Shown: one piece after another, positions 31,805-41,012 of the stretch
Layout of the letters: each line of letters starts with the position of its first letter
Position numbering within the stretch: the first letter of the stretch is position 1
Assembly (NCBI GenBank): GCA_017521925.1
Contig: JAFXBG010000008.1
Coordinates: 1 to 64,000 of the forward strand
Direction of reading: 5' to 3'
DNA from: Clostridia bacterium
GTDB lineage: Bacteria; Bacillota; Clostridia; Oscillospirales; Acutalibacteraceae
DNA length: 64,000 bases
Translations under genes and position numbers: made by a program
Notes under the pieces: generated by a model
Database searches by the model: none
The model's input: only the letters and a program-made list of their open reading frames with translations
What the model was told of the DNA's origin: nothing

Positions 31805-32977
31805 ATGAGCAAGCGTGTTTTTCTTATAGTTCTTGACAGCTTCGGTATCGGCGAAATGAAGGATGCCCACAAATTTGGCGACAAGGGTGCCAACACCCTC
31901 AGGTCGGTTTCAAAATCGGAATATTTCGATTTAAGAAATTTAAAGAACCTGGGACTTTTTAATATTGACGGTAATGAGTATTTAAAAGGTGTAGAAAATC
32001 CCATCGCCGCCCATATGCGGCTTTCTGAGCTTTCGCAAGGTAAGGATACCACCGTAGGTCACTGGGAAATAAGCGGTATTGTAAGCGAAAAGCCTTTGCC
32101 TACGTTTCCCGACGGTTTTCCTGAAGAAGTTTTAAAGGAATTTTCACAGAAATGCTCAAGGGGTATTCTTTGCAATAAGCCTTACTCAGGCACAGATGTT
32201 TTAAGGGACTTTGGCGAGGAGCATATCAATAGCGGAGATTTAATCGTCTACACTTCTGCCGACAGTGTGTTTCAAATTGCAGCCCACGAGGATGTTGTAC
32301 CTGCTGAAAAGCTTTACGAATACTGCAGAATTGCCCGTGAAATCCTTAAGGGTGAATTTGGTGTAGGCAGGGTAATTGCAAGACCTTTTAAAGGCGAGAA
32401 AGGTAACTTTACACGTACCGCAAACCGCCATGATTTTTCCTTGAGTCCTCCGAAGAAAACCATGCTTGACTTTATATCTGAAAGCAGTAAGTCTGTAATC
32501 GGTGTAGGTAAAATCAACGACATCTTTTGCGGTAAAGGTATTACCGAATATGTTTACACAAGCTCCAATAATGAAGGCGTACAACGAACACTTGAATATC
32601 TTGACAAGGATTTTTCAGGACTTTGTTTCGTTAACTTAGTTGACTTTGATATGGTCTACGGTCACAGAAATGATGTAGACGGTTACGCAAAAGCTTTGAC
32701 GGAATTTGACAAAGCTCTGCCTCAGATTATGGGGAAATTAAAGGATGATGACATCCTTATAATCACCGCTGACCATGGCTGTGACCCGGGGTATAAAATT
32801 TCCACCGACCATACGAGAGAGCATATACCTGCTTTGATTTTCGGTAAAAGAATTAAAAACGTGAATCTCGGAACAAAAACAGGCTTTTCTCACATCGGTA
32901 AAACGGTCTGCGATTATCTGAATATAAGTGCAGATATTGAGGGAGAAAGCTTTTTAAAAGAAATTATAAAGGATTAA
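31805..32977 (+). CDS. deoB: Phosphopentomutase
   Basis: Converts (deoxy)ribose 1-phosphate to the 5-phosphate, linking DeoD to DeoC. The 390-residue alkaline-phosphatase-fold enzyme shows the metal-binding start VLDSFGIGEMKDA, the phosphorylated threonine region DTTVGHWEI, and the second metal site TADHGCDPG plus DHTREHIPAL. It starts 2 bases after deoD. Confidence 0.96.
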   Translation: MSKRVFLIVLDSFGIGEMKDAHKFGDKGANTLRSVSKSEYFDLRNLKNLGLFNIDGNEYLKGVENPIAAHMRLSELSQGKDTTVGHWEISGIVSEKPLPTFPDGFPEEVLKEFSQKCSRGILCNKPYSGTDVLRDFGEEHINSGDLIVYTSADSVFQIAAHEDVVPAEKLYEYCRIAREILKGEFGVGRVIARPFKGEKGNFTRTANRHDFSLSPPKKTMLDFISESSKSVIGVGKINDIFCGKGITEYVYTSSNNEGVQRTLEYLDKDFSGLCFVNLVDFDMVYGHRNDVDGYAKALTEFDKALPQIMGKLKDDDILIITADHGCDPGYKISTDHTREHIPALIFGKRIKNVNLGTKTGFSHIGKTVCDYLNISADIEGESFLKEIIKD

Positions 32978-32980
32978 AAA

Positions 32981-33565
32981 ATGGCTAAACTTTATTTTAA
33001 ATACGGTGCAATGGGCAGTTCAAAGTCTGCAAACGCACTGATTACAAAATTCAATTACGAAGAACGGGGAATGAATGTTTGGCTTATTAAGCCCTCGGTA
33101 GATACCCGAGACGGCAAGCACACACTAAAATCCCGTATCGGTTTGTCGGCAGAAGCGGATATTATAGGAGAAAATGACAATATTCACGAGATGCTAAAAA
33201 AGAAAAAGGACGTAGATGTTATAATTTCCGATGAATGTCAGTTTTTTACATGTTCTCAGATAGACGAGCTCAGGGAAATTGTAGATTTCAAAGGTATTCC
33301 TGTTATGTGTTTTGGATTAAGAACCGACTTTAAAACTCAGCTTTTTGAAGGAAGCAAAAGGCTTTTTGAGGTTGCAGATTCCATAACTGAAATTAAAACA
33401 ATCTGCTCCTGCGGGCGAAAAGCTACAGTCAATGCCAGAATTGATTCTGACGGTTATGTTTTAACTAAAGGCAGACAGGTTTTGCTTGGAGATAACGACA
33501 GGTATATAGCCATGTGTCACAGGTGCTTTGCAAAGGCTATTAAGGACAAAAAAGCGGTAAGATAA
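32981..33565 (+). CDS. tdk: Thymidine kinase
   Basis: Phosphorylates thymidine for dTTP salvage. The 194-residue type II enzyme has the P-loop GAMGSSKS, the DECQFF motif (Walker B-like) with nearby FKGIPVMCFGLRTDF, and zinc cysteines in CSCGRK and CHRC. It is the last gene of the deo operon, 3 bases after deoB, which gives the operon both breakdown and re-use functions. Confidence 0.94.
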   Translation: MAKLYFKYGAMGSSKSANALITKFNYEERGMNVWLIKPSVDTRDGKHTLKSRIGLSAEADIIGENDNIHEMLKKKKDVDVIISDECQFFTCSQIDELREIVDFKGIPVMCFGLRTDFKTQLFEGSKRLFEVADSITEIKTICSCGRKATVNARIDSDGYVLTKGRQVLLGDNDRYIAMCHRCFAKAIKDKKAVR

Positions 33566-33638
33566 TATAAAACTTAACTTTTTTGCAAGATTTATAACAT
33601 ATAGGCAAAAAAGATTGCGAATATCGGCAAAATTATCA

Positions 33639-33667
33639 TTGACAAACGCCCTCCAAATAGATATAAT
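33639..33667 (+). promoter_or_regulatory. Consensus sigma-A promoter of yceD-rpmF
   Basis: Perfect TTGACA, 17-base spacer, perfect TATAAT; 47 bases ahead of the yceD start. Confidence 0.8.
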
Positions 33668-33714
33668 ACTTTATGGTATTTTCACTATGAGTCATTGCGT
33701 TTTTGAGGTGCATT

Positions 33715-34209
33715 ATGGTTTTGAATCTGAAAAATGTTTTCCTCAACGACGGCGAGAAAACAAGCGCTCAGTTTGAGGTAGAGCTAAAGCCAATTACTCT
33801 TGACGGGATTTATCCATTCGATTCCGATGCAAGTGTTTGTGCATTGGCAGAAAATAAGCTTGGCTTTGTAAGTTTAACACTTAACGTAAGCTTTGTTTAT
33901 TCCCGCCCTTGCGACCGCTGCGGCAAAGCTTTAAAAAGAGAACTTGAGTTTTCTTTCGACCACCGTCTCGTTGCAGGTTTAAGTGACAGCGAGGACGATG
34001 ACTACATCGAAGTGCCCGATTTTGAGCTTGAGCTCGACGACCTGGTGGTTTCCGACATATTACTGGACCTGCCCGGCAAGTACCTTTGCTCTGAAGATTG
34101 TAAAGGCTTATGTCCTGATTGTGGCTGTAACCTTAACGACACAGAGTGTAGTTGCCGAAAGGGTAACATCGACCCAAGGCTCGAGATTTTAAAACAGCTT
34201 ATTGATTAA
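33715..34209 (+). CDS. yceD: DUF177 / YceD family protein
   Basis: A 164-residue protein of the YceD family, linked in bacteria to 23S rRNA/50S maturation and nearly always placed next to rpmF. The conserved cysteine motif CDRCGKAL, then LELDDLVVSDILLDLP, and C-terminal zinc-like cysteines (CSEDCKGLCPDCGCNL) are seen. ATG 33715 is preferred: GAGGTGCATT precedes it and the longer frame lacks a ribosome site. It is co-transcribed with rpmF. Confidence 0.92.
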   Translation: MVLNLKNVFLNDGEKTSAQFEVELKPITLDGIYPFDSDASVCALAENKLGFVSLTLNVSFVYSRPCDRCGKALKRELEFSFDHRLVAGLSDSEDDDYIEVPDFELELDDLVVSDILLDLPGKYLCSEDCKGLCPDCGCNLNDTECSCRKGNIDPRLEILKQLID

Positions 34210-34240
34210 CATATAAAAATTATAAGGAGGTCTGTAAGAG

Positions 34241-34423
34241 ATGGCAGTACCAAAGAACAAACATTCACAGGCAAGAAGAGATAAGAGACGCTCCAATGTT
34301 TGGAAGCTCGACGCTCCCGCACTCAGCATTTGCCCCAACTGCGGCGAGTACATGGCTCCCCACAAGGTATGCTCCAGCTGCGGCGTATACAACGGCAGAC
34401 AGGTTATCGCTAAGGAAGACTAA
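34241..34423 (+). CDS. rpmF: 50S ribosomal protein L32
   Basis: A 60-residue ribosomal protein beginning MAVPKNKHSQARRDKRR, with zinc cysteines CPNC and CSSC, the zinc-containing form. The ribosome site TAAGGAGGTCTG is strong. It sits 31 bases after yceD, as in most bacteria, and ends before a terminator. Confidence 0.97.
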   Translation: MAVPKNKHSQARRDKRRSNVWKLDAPALSICPNCGEYMAPHKVCSSCGVYNGRQVIAKED

Positions 34424-34455
34424 TCTGAGCCAAATTTTAGCTTAACAAAAGATAC

Positions 34456-34490
34456 AAGGCGGCTTTTATTTAAGCCGCCCTTTTGTTTTT
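34456..34490 (+). terminator. Terminator of yceD-rpmF
   Basis: Stem GGCGGCTT / AAGCCGCC (34458-34465 with 34472-34479), then CTTTTGTTTTTT; the ribosome site of the next gene follows at once. Confidence 0.82.
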
Positions 34491-34503
34491 TACGGAGGAT
34501 TTT

Positions 34504-35799
34504 ATGTCTGTTAAAATTTCAGCCGTTACCCCTCATTCTGCAGCTTTTCGTGCAGGTATCAAGGCGGGGGAAGAGCTTGTGGCTCTTAACGGCAACAAAA
34601 TCGTAGATGTGCTTGACTACCGCTTTTATCAGCTTGAAACCCACCTTGATGTAACTGTCACAGGTGAAAATGGCGAGCGTACCGTAAAAGCCACTAAAAC
34701 CGAATACGAAGAGCTTGGTCTTGAGTTTGACACCTACCTTATGGACAAAGAACGCTCCTGTAAAAATAAGTGCATTTTCTGTTTTATCGACCAGCTCCCT
34801 AAGGGGATGCGTGAAACCCTTTACTATAAAGACGACGACAGCCGTTTAAGCTTTCTTTTCGGCAATTACATCACCCTTACTAACCTTACTCAGCACGAGA
34901 TTGACCGCATTATTAAAATGCATATAAGCCCCGTCAATATTTCGGTGCATACCACTAATCCTGACCTGAGATGCAAAATGATGAATAACCGCTTTGCAGG
35001 CGAGTCTCTTAAGATTATGGAGAAGTTTGCCAAGGCGGGTCTTACCCTTAACTGTCAGCTTGTAATCTGTCCCGGTATTAATGACGGCGATGAGCTTAAG
35101 CGAAGCCTTAACGACCTTGAAATGCTTAATGTAAACACCATTGCAGTCGTACCTGTAGGACTTACCGACCACAGGGAAGGACTTTATCCTCTTACTCCTT
35201 TTAATAAAGAAAGTGCTGAGGCTACCCTAAAAATCGTTGAGGAGTTCTCTGAAAAATGTCTTGATAAGCACTCAAGGCGTATGGCTTTTGCCGCTGACGA
35301 GCTATATATTATGGCAGAGCGTGAAATACCCGAGGCTTCGTTTTACGAGGACTTTTCCTGTTTAGAAAACGGCGTAGGTCTTATTTCTCTTTTGTACGAT
35401 GAGTTTGGCTTTGCTTTGGAAGAAAGAGAGGCGGATGAAAATTTAGAGCGTGATATAACCTTAGCCTCAGGCGAGTCTGCCGCACCATACTTACAGAAAT
35501 TATTTGATACCTTAAAAGATAAATTCCCAAAAGTAAATGTAAAGGTAGTGCCTATAATCAACGACTTTTTCGGGCATAAGATAAATGTCACAGGTCTTGT
35601 TGTAGGCAGGGATTTAATAAATACACTCAAAGATATAAATTTAGGAGACAAGCTCCTGTTTTCCACATCAATGCTCAGAAGTGACGGCGATTTGTTCCTT
35701 GATGATACTTCTGTTGATGATGTGAGAAAAGCACTTAATACAGAGGTTGTGCCTGTGCCTAATGACGGGGCACAGCTTCTGGACGAAATACTCAAATAA
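34504..35799 (+). CDS. DUF512 radical SAM / PDZ-like Fe-S protein
   Basis: A 431-residue protein of the DUF512 family. An N-terminal PDZ-like domain (VTPHSAAFRAGIKAGEELVALNG) is followed by a radical SAM core with the CKNKCIFCF cluster motif (CxxxCxxC), FGNYITLTNLT and CQLVICPGINDG. The C-terminal DUF512 domain follows. Activity unknown. In Clostridia it usually stands next to der and plsY, as here. The ATG 34504 follows ACGGAGGATTTT. Confidence 0.92.
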   Translation: MSVKISAVTPHSAAFRAGIKAGEELVALNGNKIVDVLDYRFYQLETHLDVTVTGENGERTVKATKTEYEELGLEFDTYLMDKERSCKNKCIFCFIDQLPKGMRETLYYKDDDSRLSFLFGNYITLTNLTQHEIDRIIKMHISPVNISVHTTNPDLRCKMMNNRFAGESLKIMEKFAKAGLTLNCQLVICPGINDGDELKRSLNDLEMLNVNTIAVVPVGLTDHREGLYPLTPFNKESAEATLKIVEEFSEKCLDKHSRRMAFAADELYIMAEREIPEASFYEDFSCLENGVGLISLLYDEFGFALEEREADENLERDITLASGESAAPYLQKLFDTLKDKFPKVNVKVVPIINDFFGHKINVTGLVVGRDLINTLKDINLGDKLLFSTSMLRSDGDLFLDDTSVDDVRKALNTEVVPVPNDGAQLLDEILK

Positions 35800-35813
35800 A
35801 CGGAGGCGATAAT

Positions 35814-37136
35814 ATGGCAAAACCCGTTATAGCTGTTGTTGGCAGACCTAATGTTGGCAAATCTACGCTTTTTAACAAGCTTACAGGTCAGCGTACCGCT
35901 ATTGTAGACGATACCCCCGGTGTAACAAGGGATCGTATTTACGGCGAAATCGAGTGGTGCGGCCACAAGGCGAGCCTTATTGACACAGGCGGTATCGAGC
36001 CTTATTCCGACGACATAATTCTTTCTCAGATGCGACGTCAGGCAGAGCTTGCTATTGAGACTGCCGATGTTACAATCTTAGTTACCGATATCCGCACAGG
36101 CGTGGTTGCTACCGACCACGAGGTTGCGGCAATGCTTTTAAAAAGCGGCAAGCCTGTTGTGCTTTGCGTAAATAAGTGCGACACAGTAGGCGAGCCTGAG
36201 CCTGAATTTTACGAGTTCTATAATTTAGGTCTTGGTGAGCCTATCCGTGTTTCTTCGGTTCACGGTCACGGCACAGGCGACTTGTTGGATGAGGTTTTCT
36301 CTTTCATTAACTGGGATGCTGAAGATGAAGAGGATACTGAGGTTATTTCGGTTGCTGTTATCGGTAAGCCTAACGTTGGCAAGTCATCTTTAGTTAACCG
36401 CATTACAGGTGAGGAAAGATGCATTGTTTCAAACATTGCAGGTACAACCCGTGACAGTATTGACAGTAAGATTAAAAACTCCCACGGTGAGTTCACCTTT
36501 ATTGATACAGCAGGTATAAGACGTAAAAGCAGGGTAGACGATGCTATAGAAAAATACAGCATTATCCGTGCCCAGATGGCAATTGACCGCTGTGACGTAT
36601 GCGTTATTATGATTGATGCCGAAGAAGGCCCTACTGAGCAGGATACCAAAATTGCAGGTATGGCTCATGAAGCAGGCAAGGGCTGTATTATTGCTGTTAA
36701 TAAATGGGACGCAATTGAAAAAGACGATAAGACTATGAACGAATTCAGAAAGAATTTGGACGTTGAGTTCGGTTTTATGTCCTATGCTCCCACAATCTTT
36801 ATTTCAGCAAAAACAGGTCAGCGTTTAGACCGACTTTTCGAACTTATCAAGTATGTTGCAAATACCAACGCAATGCGTATTAAGACAGGTATTTTAAACG
36901 AGCTTTTAGCCGAGGCTACAACCCGTGTTCAGCCTCCTTCAGATAAAGGCAGAAGGCTTAAGATTTACTATGCTACCCAGCCTTCTACAAAACCTCCCAC
37001 ATTTGTTTTCTTCTGCAATAATGCTCAGCTTTTCCACTTTTCCTATCAGCGTTATTTAGAAAACCGAATCCGTGAAACCTTCGGACTTGAGGGTACTCCT
37101 ATAAGAATTATTGTCAGGGAGAGAGGAGATAAATAA
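35814..37136 (+). CDS. der: Ribosome biogenesis GTPase Der (EngA)
   Basis: A 440-residue double GTPase that assists 50S subunit maturation. Two G domains are plain: GRPNVGKST with DTPGVTRDR, NKCD, and then GKPNVGKSS with GTTRDS, DTAGIRRKS, NKWD. A C-terminal KH-like domain ends in GTPIRIIVRERG. It follows the DUF512 gene by 14 bases and its stop touches the plsY ATG. Confidence 0.98.
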   Translation: MAKPVIAVVGRPNVGKSTLFNKLTGQRTAIVDDTPGVTRDRIYGEIEWCGHKASLIDTGGIEPYSDDIILSQMRRQAELAIETADVTILVTDIRTGVVATDHEVAAMLLKSGKPVVLCVNKCDTVGEPEPEFYEFYNLGLGEPIRVSSVHGHGTGDLLDEVFSFINWDAEDEEDTEVISVAVIGKPNVGKSSLVNRITGEERCIVSNIAGTTRDSIDSKIKNSHGEFTFIDTAGIRRKSRVDDAIEKYSIIRAQMAIDRCDVCVIMIDAEEGPTEQDTKIAGMAHEAGKGCIIAVNKWDAIEKDDKTMNEFRKNLDVEFGFMSYAPTIFISAKTGQRLDRLFELIKYVANTNAMRIKTGILNELLAEATTRVQPPSDKGRRLKIYYATQPSTKPPTFVFFCNNAQLFHFSYQRYLENRIRETFGLEGTPIRIIVRERGDK

Positions 37137-37877
37137 ATGCAGAGTTTAACCTTTTATCTTCAGAATTACTGGTGGTGCATTATAGCACTTGCTGCTTTTT
37201 CCTATATTTTAGGCAGCATTAACTTTGCCGTTGTTTTCACAAGATTAGTTAAAAAGCAGGATATAAGAACCCTTGGTTCAGGTAACGCAGGTTTTACCAA
37301 TGTGCTTCGCTGTGTCGGTGTTTTTCCTGCGGTTATGACCTTTGTTTTTGACTTTTTAAAGGCAATAATCTCAGTTCTTGCCGCCAGACTTTTAGTAACA
37401 TTTCTGCCTGTTGCAGGCGTAGCTCAGGGGTCGGCATTAAAGACCGAGTATATGTATTATACAATGCTTATTGCAGGTCTTTTCTGTGTTATAGGTCACA
37501 GCTTTCCTGTGTTCTTTAACTTCAAGGGAGGCAAGGGTGTTGTAACCACTGCGGCTATGATGGCAGTTGTTGATTGGAGATTTTTCCTTTTTGTTTTAGG
37601 TACCTTCCTTGTGGTATTTGTTTTCAGCCGTATAATTTCCTTAAGCTCTATTATCGCAGGTATTATGATGGGCCCTGCAAACTTTGCAGTAACATACTTT
37701 TTTATGTACAAGCCCTCACTTGAAACAGCCACACCCTACAGCCTTACTTTTGTTTGGTTAACTACTGCTTTTGCAGCAGGCGTAGGTATCTTTGCTATTA
37801 TCAAGCACAAGGACAACATTAAACGAATTTTAAAAGGTGAAGAAAAGAAAATTACCGCAAAGAAAAAAGAAGCATAA
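37137..37877 (+). CDS. plsY: Glycerol-3-phosphate acyltransferase PlsY
   Basis: Acylates glycerol 3-phosphate using acyl-phosphate in phospholipid synthesis at the membrane. The 246-residue protein shows the conserved segments FSYILGSINFAVV, GSGNAGFTNVLR (usual GSGNxGATN), GHSFPVFFNFKGGKGV and several membrane helices. It is about 40 residues longer than most PlsY, with an insert around residues 90-105 and extra C-terminal length. Starts directly at the der stop (TAAATG). Confidence 0.92.
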   Translation: MQSLTFYLQNYWWCIIALAAFSYILGSINFAVVFTRLVKKQDIRTLGSGNAGFTNVLRCVGVFPAVMTFVFDFLKAIISVLAARLLVTFLPVAGVAQGSALKTEYMYYTMLIAGLFCVIGHSFPVFFNFKGGKGVVTTAAMMAVVDWRFFLFVLGTFLVVFVFSRIISLSSIIAGIMMGPANFAVTYFFMYKPSLETATPYSLTFVWLTTAFAAGVGIFAIIKHKDNIKRILKGEEKKITAKKKEA

Positions 37878-37891
37878 TAAGTTTTATTTTG

Positions 37892-37920
37892 AGAGAGTCT
37901 GTATAAGGCTCTCTTTTGTT
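37892..37920 (+). terminator. Terminator of the DUF512-der-plsY run
   Basis: Stem AGAGAGTCT / AGGCTCTCT (37892-37900 with 37906-37914, one G-U pair) followed by TTTTG TT. Confidence 0.65.
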
Positions 37921-37930
37921 TATAAAAGGC

Positions 37931-37959
37931 TTGAATTGAATGTTTTTTTGTAGTAAAAT
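37931..37959 (+). promoter_or_regulatory. Predicted promoter of the HIT gene run
   Basis: TTGAAT, 17-base spacer, TAAAAT, 31 bases ahead of the ATG. Confidence 0.5.
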
Positions 37960-37990
37960 AAAAGAAAACTTATCTACAGGAGAATGAAAT

Positions 37991-38332
37991 ATGGACTGTA
38001 TTTTTTGTAAAATAGTAGCAGGCGAAATTCCTTCAACTAAGGTTTATGAGGATGATAAAATCCTTGCTTTCAAGGATATCAATCCCTGTGCACCTGTTCA
38101 TAATATTATTATTCCTAAAGAGCATATTTTAACTTGTGCTGATGATATTACTGAAGATAATGCTGAGATTATCGGTTATCTTTTTTCAAAAATCCCCCAT
38201 ATTGCAAAAATTTCAGGTTTAGAGGAAGGCTACAGAATTATCAACAACTGCGGTACACACGGTGCCCAGACTGTTAAGCACATTCACTTCCATCTTTTAG
38301 GCGGAAAACAGCTTGGCGAGAAGCTGTGCTAA
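37991..38332 (+). CDS. HIT family nucleotide-binding hydrolase
   Basis: A 113-residue histidine-triad protein of the HinT type, which hydrolyses nucleoside phosphoramidates. It begins CIFCKIVAGEIPSTKVYEDD and carries the triad HIHFHLL (HxHxHxx) near residue 98. ACAGGAGAATGAAAT gives the ribosome site. The next gene starts 13 bases after its stop. Confidence 0.95.
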   Translation: MDCIFCKIVAGEIPSTKVYEDDKILAFKDINPCAPVHNIIIPKEHILTCADDITEDNAEIIGYLFSKIPHIAKISGLEEGYRIINNCGTHGAQTVKHIHFHLLGGKQLGEKLC

Positions 38333-38345
38333 AGGGGTAATTGGT

Positions 38346-38882
38346 ATGAGTACATATAAAATAACAATTGCAGGAGCAGAGCGTGAGCTTGAGATGTTCG
38401 AGGTTAACGAGCATCTTGATATTGCTGCTTTTATCCTTTTCAATGATGTAGAAATCACCGAAAAAAGTGCCGAAGCACTTCTTAAAATATGCCCTGAGCA
38501 TGATGTTGTGCTTACGGCAGAAGCAAAAAGCATTTCCCTTGCTTACGAGTTTGCCCGAATCGGTTGCAGAAAGTTTATTGTAGCAAGAAAAGGTCTTAAA
38601 GTGTATATGCGTAATCCCATAAGCGTTACCGTTAAGTCTATTACTACCGCCAATGAGCAGACCTTGCATTTAGGCGAAAGCGAAGTCAAAGAGCTTAAGG
38701 GTAAAAGGGTTCTTATTTTAGACGACGTTATCTCCACGGGCGAAAGCTTAAAAGCTCTTGAAGAACTTGCCGAGAAGTGCGGTGCCAACGTTGTAGGCAA
38801 GGCGGCTGTCCTTGCCGAGGGCGATGCCGCAGACAGAGATGACATTATCTTCCTGGAAAAGCTTCCTTTATTCTTTAAATAA
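38346..38882 (+). CDS. Adenine phosphoribosyltransferase-like enzyme
   Basis: A 178-residue purine/pyrimidine phosphoribosyltransferase. The PRPP-binding motif is VLILDDVISTGES, with the APRT-like strand DVVLTAEAKSISLAYEFA and KFIVARKG before it. It resembles APRT or XPRT-type enzymes but is not an exact Apt match, so the base is left open. Start at 38346 (MSTYKIT) is chosen for the AAAGGGGTAATTGGT site; the longer frame overlaps the HIT gene. Confidence 0.85.
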   Translation: MSTYKITIAGAERELEMFEVNEHLDIAAFILFNDVEITEKSAEALLKICPEHDVVLTAEAKSISLAYEFARIGCRKFIVARKGLKVYMRNPISVTVKSITTANEQTLHLGESEVKELKGKRVLILDDVISTGESLKALEELAEKCGANVVGKAAVLAEGDAADRDDIIFLEKLPLFFK

Positions 38883-38896
38883 GTAGGTTGATTAAA

Positions 38897-41008
38897 ATGA
38901 AAAGACCGTTAGCACTTATAGGCTTAACATCTATGCTTGTGCTGACGGTCTGTTTTTATGCTGATTTTACGTGGCTTAAATGGATTTTCGGTTTGTCCTT
39001 GGCAGGTCTGGTGATAAGCCTTGCCGTTAAAAAGCTTCGGAAAAAGCCTGAGTTTACAGTGTTTTTTGCAGTTGTACTTATTTCAGTTACGTTTTTCAAT
39101 TTGTTTTCTCAGTTTTATGTAAAGCCTATGCAAAGTAATTATAGCGGTAAAACTGCAGAAATAACTGCAGTTTTGCTTGACGAGCCTGAAATATATAACA
39201 GCAGTAGTTTTTATCCTCTAAAAACTGTCAGTATAAATGATGAGCATAAGAGTGTTAAGATTATTCTTGGTACCAACACCGAGATTAAGTGCAAGGTAGG
39301 GGATACACTGAAATTTACGACTGAGCTTGAAAGTGCTGGTTATGACAGATATCTGGCAGACAGATTTTATTTAACAGGTTATACCTATGAGCATGTAGAT
39401 GTAACTGAGGCTGAGCATAAACCTCTCTATTATTATATAGTAAAAATAAGACAGAATTTAAGGAATGAATTTTATACGGTATTTACCTCTGATACAGCCG
39501 GCTTGATTTCAGCAGTATTGCTTGGCGACAGGAATTTTAATTCCGATAACTATGAAAACCTGCGTCGTGCAGGGCTTACACATATTGTAGTTGTGTCAGG
39601 TCTGCATCTTTCCATAATTACAATGACTTATGCAAAAACCATTGGTAAACGTATAAAGAATAAATATGTAAATGCTTTTGCAACTATTTTACCGGTTTTA
39701 TTTTTTCTGTGTCTTACAGGCTTTGGTAAATCTTCAATACGAGCGGCAATAATGCTTTTGGTGCTTATTGTATCAAAACTTTTTAAGCGGCAGGGTGACT
39801 CTCTGAATTCTTTAGGTTTAGCGGCGATTTTGTTATGCCTTAATCCTTATGTAGTGGGAGATGTTGGTGTTCTGCTTTCATTTTCAGCAACTTTTGGTAT
39901 TGTTGTGTTCAGTACGCCGTTGTATAAGTTTCTGACACAAAAACTCAAACCCGAATATGAAAGTGACCATAAATACATAAATAAATCTGTAAGAAAACTT
40001 GCACGCTTGGTTGCAACTACACTTGTTGCGGTACTATGTACCCTGCCGGTTAATGTGCTTTTTTTCGGCAAGGTGTCTTTGGTTCAGCTATTCGCCAATT
40101 TACTGGTTGTACCTATGATAAAATGGCTTTTGATTGCTCTTGTTTTATGTATTTGCAGTAATTTTTTGTGCTTACCGATTTATGCTTATGTGTTCTCATT
40201 ACTTACTGAGATTATTGGCAAGCTGATTCTATATGTTGCAAAGTTTTTTTCGTCCATTCCTGTGGCTTATGTAAAGGCGGATTACAACTTTGTGCTGCTC
40301 TGGATTATTTCAGTAATTATCCTTTTTTCTTTTGCTTATTTTATTAAAAGAAACGGCAAGGGACTTCATATTGTTTGTATTGTAATGAGTATGCTGATTT
40401 TTGTTACAGGCTCCTTAGGACATATAGTATATTCTCAGAATACTTTAACGGTTTATGTAATACCTTCAAATTATGGTCAAAGCATTGTTTTAAGCAGTAA
40501 AGACGGCAATATTCTTATTTGCTCAACGGATTATCATTACCCGTTAACATCCACGCAGATTCTGCTTGAAGATATTTATACAGAAAAACAGCTTGCGGTA
40601 ATTACTGATAAAAATCAGGCGGATTATATCTCAGCATTGTTTGACTATGAAGAAGTTTTGATGTATGATAATATATGTAAAAATAACTGCAAAATCACCC
40701 TCTGGGATAAAGCTGAGCTTTATGTGTTTGAGAAAAATGGTGAGGTATACACTTATCTTACTTATGCAGATACAACTATGCTTATCCTGCCGGATTTTGG
40801 AGATGTCAAATATATTCCTGAAAAACTAAGGTGTGCAGATGTGCTTGTTACCTCCGGACTAATAGATAATATGGAGCTTTTAAGTTTCAGTACCCTTATA
40901 TCAAATGGTAATGATTTCAGGTCTTTGGCAGTAATTGATTATTTCAGAAACAGAGATATTAATGCAGTTTCGGTTTCAGATACTATTAATTTTGATATTG
41001 TAGGTTAG
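38897..41008 (+). CDS. comEC: ComEC/Rec2-like DNA uptake channel, C-terminus degenerate
   Basis: A 703-residue membrane protein related to ComEC, the channel for single-stranded DNA uptake. It has an N-terminal DUF4131-like region with OB-type strands and the Competence domain with VVSGLHLSIITMTYAK and many membrane helices. The C-terminal part (about 515-703) aligns in position with the metallo-beta-lactamase domain but lacks the HxHxDH motif and the usual DVGQGDA block (here VIPSNYGQSIVLSS), so any nuclease activity is probably lost. ATG 38897 follows AAGTAGG. It leads into holA. Confidence 0.86.
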   Translation: MKRPLALIGLTSMLVLTVCFYADFTWLKWIFGLSLAGLVISLAVKKLRKKPEFTVFFAVVLISVTFFNLFSQFYVKPMQSNYSGKTAEITAVLLDEPEIYNSSSFYPLKTVSINDEHKSVKIILGTNTEIKCKVGDTLKFTTELESAGYDRYLADRFYLTGYTYEHVDVTEAEHKPLYYYIVKIRQNLRNEFYTVFTSDTAGLISAVLLGDRNFNSDNYENLRRAGLTHIVVVSGLHLSIITMTYAKTIGKRIKNKYVNAFATILPVLFFLCLTGFGKSSIRAAIMLLVLIVSKLFKRQGDSLNSLGLAAILLCLNPYVVGDVGVLLSFSATFGIVVFSTPLYKFLTQKLKPEYESDHKYINKSVRKLARLVATTLVAVLCTLPVNVLFFGKVSLVQLFANLLVVPMIKWLLIALVLCICSNFLCLPIYAYVFSLLTEIIGKLILYVAKFFSSIPVAYVKADYNFVLLWIISVIILFSFAYFIKRNGKGLHIVCIVMSMLIFVTGSLGHIVYSQNTLTVYVIPSNYGQSIVLSSKDGNILICSTDYHYPLTSTQILLEDIYTEKQLAVITDKNQADYISALFDYEEVLMYDNICKNNCKITLWDKAELYVFEKNGEVYTYLTYADTTMLILPDFGDVKYIPEKLRCADVLVTSGLIDNMELLSFSTLISNGNDFRSLAVIDYFRNRDINAVSVSDTINFDIVG

Positions 41009-41012
41009 AATT

